Shown here: one piece after another, positions 5,591 to 8,658 of the stretch
How the letters are laid out: each line of letters begins with the position of its first letter
How positions within the stretch are numbered: position 1 is the stretch's first letter
Assembly (NCBI GenBank): GCA_937858775.1
Contig: CALLYX010000081.1
Span: forward strand, 1 to 8,658
Reading direction: 5' to 3'
Length of the DNA: 8,658 bases
Source of the DNA: an uncultured bacterium
GTDB lineage: Bacteria; Auribacterota; Tritonobacteria; UBA1439
The notes under the pieces: generated by a model
The model's database searches: none
Seen by the model: only the letters and a program-made list of their open reading frames with translations
Told to the model about the DNA's origin: nothing
Translations under genes and position numbers: made by a program

Positions 5591-7177
5591 CACCGTGCCC
5601 GGTTTTGCCGTCGGGGTCCGGGTCGGGGTTCTCGTCGGCGCGGCGGAAGTCGGGGTGCGTGTCGGGGTCCGGGTCGGGGTTCTCGTCGGCGCGACGGGCG
5701 TCGGCGTCGCGGTCGGGCTCGAGCCGCCGCGGGACGTAACGGTCACGTCGTCGATGTAGTGATTGCCCGCCGACGGGACCCTCGTGAAGCGGATATACAC
5801 GTTCGAGAGGGACGTCAGGGCGACGCTCACCTCGGAGAATGACCCCGAGGGCTTGGTGAACGGGCTGCCGGCCACCGGCGTCCACGGGCCGGCCGTAGAT
5901 GCCCCGTACTCCACGTTCAGGCTTCCGCTCGTCGGGCGGTACCAGAACGAGAGCGTGCCCGGGGTGGTGAGGAGCGGCGTGACGAGGTAGTCGCCGTTGG
6001 CGTTGATGAGGACGCTCGAGGCGCCGCCGTGGGCGTATGTGCCGCTCTTGTCGCACCCCGCCTGCGTCCATCCGCTCGGCGGGAACGCCCCCTCGAAACC
6101 TTCGCTCACCAGGATGGAGGGCGGCGTGCCGCCGGCCTCATCCGTGGCGTGATTCGTGAGGCCGGGTTCGGTGATCCCGTTCCCGCTCACGGTATAGGTG
6201 GAACCGTCGGTGATGACGGCAAGGTGGCCGTTCGTCGTATGGCAGTAGGACATCGTCTCCGGCGCCCAGGCGGGATTGCCCGTGCCGCCGGGGCTCAACC
6301 GGATGATCCGCTGCGGGCGCGGCTCGACCACCGCCTGGAGATTCGTCACGGTGGTGGCGCGCGGGTGCCCGTAGCTGTTGTTCCAGACCGAGATGACCGC
6401 CACCTCCGGGCCCAGGGCGCTGAGGAAGGCCGGGCTGCTGATCCCCTCCGTGTCGGATCCGTGGTGGTCCACGAGCATCACGTCCACATGGCGCCCCATG
6501 TCGGTGGCGATCACGTTCTTCACCGCCCCCTCCGCGTCCCCCTCGGCGTCCGAGCCCAGGTAGAGGTCGAAGCCGCCGTAGGTGACGAGGGATGTGATGG
6601 ACTTCTCGTTCTCGGTGATGCCGGTGGTGATATTCGGCCTGCCGGCGACGTAGATCGCGCTCGTGGTGTTGGGCGCGCCCATCGTGAGGAACGTCAGTTT
6701 GGCGCCGCCCCCGAGATCAATCGCCCCGGATGAGCCGAGCACCGGCGTCTTGCGCTTCGAGGACAGGGCCCCGGTCACGAGGCCGTAGTAATCCGACGGG
6801 ATCGAGGCGCCTTCGTGCGTCAGGCTTCCGCCGCGGTCGTAGACGGTGCCGAAGGCGGATGCCTGGCTTCCCATCTCGGTGTACAGGTTGTCGAGGCCGC
6901 CGCAGTGGTCGGCGTCGTAATGCCCCACGACGACGTAGTCGATGTATGAGATGCCGAGGGTGTCGAGTTGGGACTTCAGGTAGGAGGCCCCGTTCGCCCC
7001 GCCCATAGTGTCGTACAGGACGACCTTGTTGTTGGGGCCGACGATGACCGTCGCCGTGCCGGAGTTCCCGTTCGCCCAGATGAAATAGGCCTGGAGATTC
7101 GCAGCGGAGGCGGAAAGCGGCGTAAGGGACGCAAGGAGGGACAGCGCAAGCAGGGCAGCGAAGAGACGCCGGTTCAT
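5486..7177 (-). CDS. Secreted ComEC-like metallo-beta-lactamase-fold hydrolase with adhesin-like domain
   Basis: A 563-residue exported protein. Residues 1-26 are a Sec signal peptide (MNRRLF, hydrophobic core, SASAA cleavage). Residues 27 to ~330 form a metallo-beta-lactamase domain of the ComEC/Rec2 C-terminal type: GHYDADHCGG (85-94, metal site), YLGSDAEGDAE (206-216), DHHGSD (237-242) and NNSYGHPR (266-273). Residues ~357-482 resemble a choice-of-anchor-J beta-sandwich (EGFEGAFPPSGW at the start, YIDDVTVT at the end). A Thr/Pro/Arg linker (487-525) leads to INFQP-like sequence (VNFQPS, PAGYTLDMG, FGW) that stops almost at once, as if the last domain were cut. ATG 7177 is chosen for the signal peptide and a GGGAGG seven bases upstream; the longer frame from 7237 adds 20 non-family residues. 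Secreted members of this fold may act on DNA or phosphodiesters; the substrate here is unknown. No transmembrane channel part of ComEC is present. Confidence 0.88.
   Translation of the reverse strand: MNRRLFAALLALSLLASLTPLSASAANLQAYFIWANGNSGTATVIVGPNNKVVLYDTMGGANGASYLKSQLDTLGISYIDYVVVGHYDADHCGGLDNLYTEMGSQASAFGTVYDRGGSLTHEGASIPSDYYGLVTGALSSKRKTPVLGSSGAIDLGGGAKLTFLTMGAPNTTSAIYVAGRPNITTGITENEKSITSLVTYGGFDLYLGSDAEGDAEGAVKNVIATDMGRHVDVMLVDHHGSDTEGISSPAFLSALGPEVAVISVWNNSYGHPRATTVTNLQAVVEPRPQRIIRLSPGGTGNPAWAPETMSYCHTTNGHLAVITDGSTYTVSGNGITEPGLTNHATDEAGGTPPSILVSEGFEGAFPPSGWTQAGCDKSGTYAHGGASSVLINANGDYLVTPLLTTPGTLSFWYRPTSGSLNVEYGASTAGPWTPVAGSPFTKPSGSFSEVSVALTSLSNVYIRFTRVPSAGNHYIDDVTVTSRGGSSPTATPTPVAPTRTPTRTPTRTPTSAAPTRTPTRTPTAKPGTVSHRVNFQPSVSAKPAGYTLDMGSPYGTHGTFGWR
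5611..5693 (-). repeat. Internal linker repeat (51-bp period)
   Basis: A 32-base sequence at 5611-5642 recurs exactly at 5662-5693, a 51-base period. It codes for a 17-residue repeat of the type APTRTPTRTPT in the Thr/Pro/Arg linker of the secreted hydrolase. Such linkers are flexible, probably surface-exposed, and prone to length change by slippage. Confidence 0.85.
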
Positions 7178-7201
7178 CGTACATCCTCCCACTGTAACAG
7201 G

Positions 7202-7237
7202 GCGCTTTATTATAAATAAACGGCGGATATAAGGCAA
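7202..7237 (-). promoter_or_regulatory. Sigma70-type promoter of the secreted hydrolase
   Basis: On the minus strand, TTGCCT (7237-7232) is followed after exactly 17 bases by a perfect TATAAT (7214-7209). That places transcription start near 7202 and leaves a ~25-base leader holding the GGGAGG Shine-Dalgarno before ATG 7177. The surroundings are A/T-rich against a GC-rich background. This is the best promoter in the window. Confidence 0.75.
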
Positions 7238-7410
7238 ACGAATTTTTCATGAAATTTTCAGGGGCTCCAAACTGAAGTGCGGGCTTTCGGGAGGGAGTTT
7301 CTCCGCTCCACACCCATGGGGGCGGGGGGCAAGATGTTGTTCCCGCCAAGCGTCCCGCGGCGGCAAAGAATGCCGCAACCGCTTTCAAGCGAGAAGGGAG
7401 GTTGTACCCA

Positions 7411-7640
7411 ATGAAGCAACTGCACGTCGAGAAAAACCATTGCCGAGCTGGGCGGGGTATTCAAGAAGGCGGCGCGAGCAATGTTATCGGGGGGGGCCGG
7501 CAACAGAGGGAGGGCGCCAGGGGACTCTCGCAGGATTGCCGCAGCACACGCCCGCCTGCCGTTCAAGGGGGGAATACAGCCCCATTGAGGCGATGCTGTA
7601 TCGCAACGAGCCGCGCGCACCGGCGTTGATCGACCTATGA
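7411..7640 (+). pseudogene. Small hypothetical gene with two apparent homopolymer frameshifts
   Basis: No single frame covers this stretch, but three consecutive frame pieces each look coding and join at homopolymers. ATG 7411 has a good GGGAGG Shine-Dalgarno (7396-7401) and reads MKQLHVEK. Dropping one A from the A5 run (7432-7436) gives TIAELGGVFKKAARAMLSG in the next frame, continuing through DSRRIAAAHARLPFKG. Dropping one G from the G6 run (7567-7572) gives EYSPIEAMLYRNEPRAPALIDL split over the last frame, ending at TGA 7638-7640. The corrected product would be 75 residues, soluble, basic in the middle, with an amphipathic N-terminal helix. I do not recognise a family. It ends one base before the convergent arnD-like stop. 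Either sequencing error in homopolymers or genuine decay explains the breaks; the first is favoured because both are single extra bases in runs. Confidence 0.5.
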
Positions 7641-7641
7641 T

Positions 7642-8553
7642 TCACGCCGCCGGGCCGCGGCAGGCGACCGATCCCGCCCGGCCGGGGATCTCGGACATTT
7701 CGAGCAAGCAGCGGGGCGCTGCGCCCGGCGTCGCGAGCGCCTCCGCCGCGACATCGCACAGGCGGAGAAATCGGACGCGGCGGAGGGCGAGCCCCGAGAG
7801 GAGGCCGTCGAACCAGCCCGCCCATCCCATTCCCTCCGCCTCGGCGTGGACGGTGAGGACATGCGTCCCCTCCGCCGCGATCCTCTCCAGATAGAAGCGC
7901 TCGAGCTCCTCCGCGCCGCGGCACGCCCCGGAGCCCATGAGCTCGTCGAGCGTGGGAAGGGTGGTGGGGACCTGGAGGTGCGCGGCGCGGTAGCCGTCCA
8001 TGACGGGGAAGAAAGGGCCCGCGCCGCGGCTGTCGCTGTGGTAGCGCATGCCCGTCGAGTCCTGCACCTCGAGCTGCCGCGGGGAGCAGGCCCACCCCGG
8101 GGCGGCGGAGCTCTCGGGCTCCCGCCCGACGATCTCGCGGAAGACGGCGCGCGCCGCTTCGAACTCCGCCCTGGTCTCCTCCATCCCCATGCGGGGGATG
8201 CGGTCGTGCCAGCGGACGTGGTCGTGGCCGTGGATCCCCACCTCGTGCCCGGCATTGAGCAGCCGCCTGAAGTGCCGCGGGAACGGCCGGGCGATCTGGC
8301 GCGAGGGGAGGATGGTCCCGGAGAGGGCCGTGCGGATGCCGTACATCCCGACGGCGTTCGAGCGGAACATCTTCTTCAGGAAACCGCGCCGGGTGAAGAA
8401 GCGGAGGACGGCCCGGCCGGAGTTGTCGGGCCCCATCGATATGAAGAACGTCGCGGGGATGCGGCGCGCGGCGAGGATGTCCGCTAGCCTCGGGACCCCA
8501 TCCCGCATGCCGCGATGGGTGTCCACGTCGACCTTCAGGGCGAGCGTGCTCAT
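7642..8553 (-). CDS. arnD: ArnD-like 4-deoxy-4-formamido-L-arabinose-phosphoundecaprenol deformylase
   Basis: A 303-residue polysaccharide-deacetylase-fold protein with the specific pattern of ArnD (PmrJ). In proteobacteria ArnD removes the formyl group from undecaprenyl-phosphate-linked 4-formamido-arabinose at the inner membrane, on the route to L-Ara4N-modified lipid A and polymyxin resistance. Matching blocks are LKVDVDTHRGMRDGVPRL (6-23, catalytic/metal Asp), SMGPDNSGR (39-47), MFRSNA (62-67), HEVGIHGHDH (103-112, metal His), SSAAPGW (148-154), MRYHSDSRGAGPF (169-181), VPTTLPTLDE (195-204) and VLTVHAEAEG (232-241). Length is close to E. coli ArnD (296). The ATG at 8553 aligns with the family start although the Shine-Dalgarno is weak. 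No other arn gene is visible in the window, so the exact lipid-linked sugar is uncertain. It would act as a peripheral inner-membrane enzyme. The extra ~25 C-terminal residues are not part of the fold. Confidence 0.9.
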   Translation of the reverse strand: MSTLALKVDVDTHRGMRDGVPRLADILAARRIPATFFISMGPDNSGRAVLRFFTRRGFLKKMFRSNAVGMYGIRTALSGTILPSRQIARPFPRHFRRLLNAGHEVGIHGHDHVRWHDRIPRMGMEETRAEFEAARAVFREIVGREPESSAAPGWACSPRQLEVQDSTGMRYHSDSRGAGPFFPVMDGYRAAHLQVPTTLPTLDELMGSGACRGAEELERFYLERIAAEGTHVLTVHAEAEGMGWAGWFDGLLSGLALRRVRFLRLCDVAAEALATPGAAPRCLLEMSEIPGRAGSVACRGPAA

Positions 8554-8601
8554 GTCGGGGGGGCCCGTTTCGAGGCCAGCGGTCGGGTGTCGGTTCGGGG
8601 T

Positions 8602-8621
8602 GGCGCGCGGGCATGCGCGCC
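8602..8621. other. GC-rich perfect hairpin upstream of the arnD-like gene
   Basis: GGCGCGC (8602-8608) and GCGCGCC (8615-8621) pair perfectly around a six-base loop, in the 78-base gap between the edge gene and the arnD-like gene. There is no T-run after it on the minus strand. It could attenuate or separate transcription of the two genes; nothing more can be shown. Confidence 0.3.
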
Positions 8622-8631
8622 GGGACCCGGC

Positions 8632-8658
8632 CTACTGCGCCGAGGCCTTGAACCACTC
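8632..8658 (-). CDS. C-terminal end of an upstream gene (partial)
   Basis: On the minus strand the window edge reads EWFKASAQ followed by a TAG stop (8634-8632), 78 bases before the arnD-like ATG. The eight residues look like ordinary protein and the position fits the last codons of the preceding gene in the same transcription unit. Too little is visible to name it, and the frame could be open by chance. Confidence 0.3.
   Translation of the reverse strand, partial: EWFKASAQ

Noticed and set aside
7484..8656. 390-codon minus-strand frame covering the arnD-like gene in another frame
   Set aside because: It shares the strand but not the frame of arnD, whose motifs are unambiguous; its own sequence is His/Arg/Pro-rich noise.

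Overview
The window is GC-rich bacterial DNA with dense genes on both strands. It probably comes from a metagenome-assembled or environmental genome of a diderm lineage. Three things suggest this: an ArnD-type lipid-linked sugar deformylase, Thr-Pro-Arg linker repeats of the kind common in PVC-like and candidate-phylum secreted proteins, and a bifunctional-nuclease (DUF151) protein. I cannot name the phylum from sequence alone. No rRNA, tRNA, CRISPR array or complete insertion sequence was seen.

Layout, left to right. Positions 1-474 are an open frame cut by the window edge. It joins the N-terminal nucleotide-binding part of UvrB to a short piece resembling the C-terminus of a GltI-type amino-acid-binding protein, then to an unrecognised tail, so it is either an assembly chimera or gene debris. 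A DUF151 bifunctional nuclease protein (560-1033, +) converges on a QueH epoxyqueuosine reductase (1050-1616, -), with a GC-rich hairpin between them. A divergent, relatively AT-rich gap (1617-1919) precedes a + strand group: an RmlD-like NAD(P)-dependent sugar reductase/epimerase, a NodB-type polysaccharide deacetylase that overlaps it by ATGA, and a putative HExxH zinc metallopeptidase.

Next is a gene-poor stretch of about 870 bases (4617-5485). It holds a tandem pair of ~133 bp repeats, each with a perfect DnaA-box-like 9-mer followed by a long perfect palindrome. On the minus strand, 5486-7177 encodes a secreted multidomain protein: signal peptide, ComEC-like metallo-beta-lactamase domain, choice-of-anchor-J-like beta domain, Thr/Pro/Arg linker and what looks like an abruptly cut final domain. 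It has a very good sigma70-type promoter and Shine-Dalgarno. A small + strand gene (7411-7640) appears to be broken by two one-base frameshifts, both in homopolymers. Finally an ArnD-like deformylase (7642-8553, -) lies just downstream of the last codons of another minus-strand gene at the right edge.

The functional theme, where there is one, is the cell envelope: sugar-nucleotide or deoxysugar chemistry, polysaccharide deacetylation, lipid-linked aminosugar deformylation and a secreted hydrolase. DNA repair (uvrB piece) and tRNA modification (queH) genes are interspersed. Several oddities (chimeric left edge, homopolymer frameshifts, truncated C-terminal domain) fit either sequencing/assembly error or real gene decay, and read mapping would separate these.
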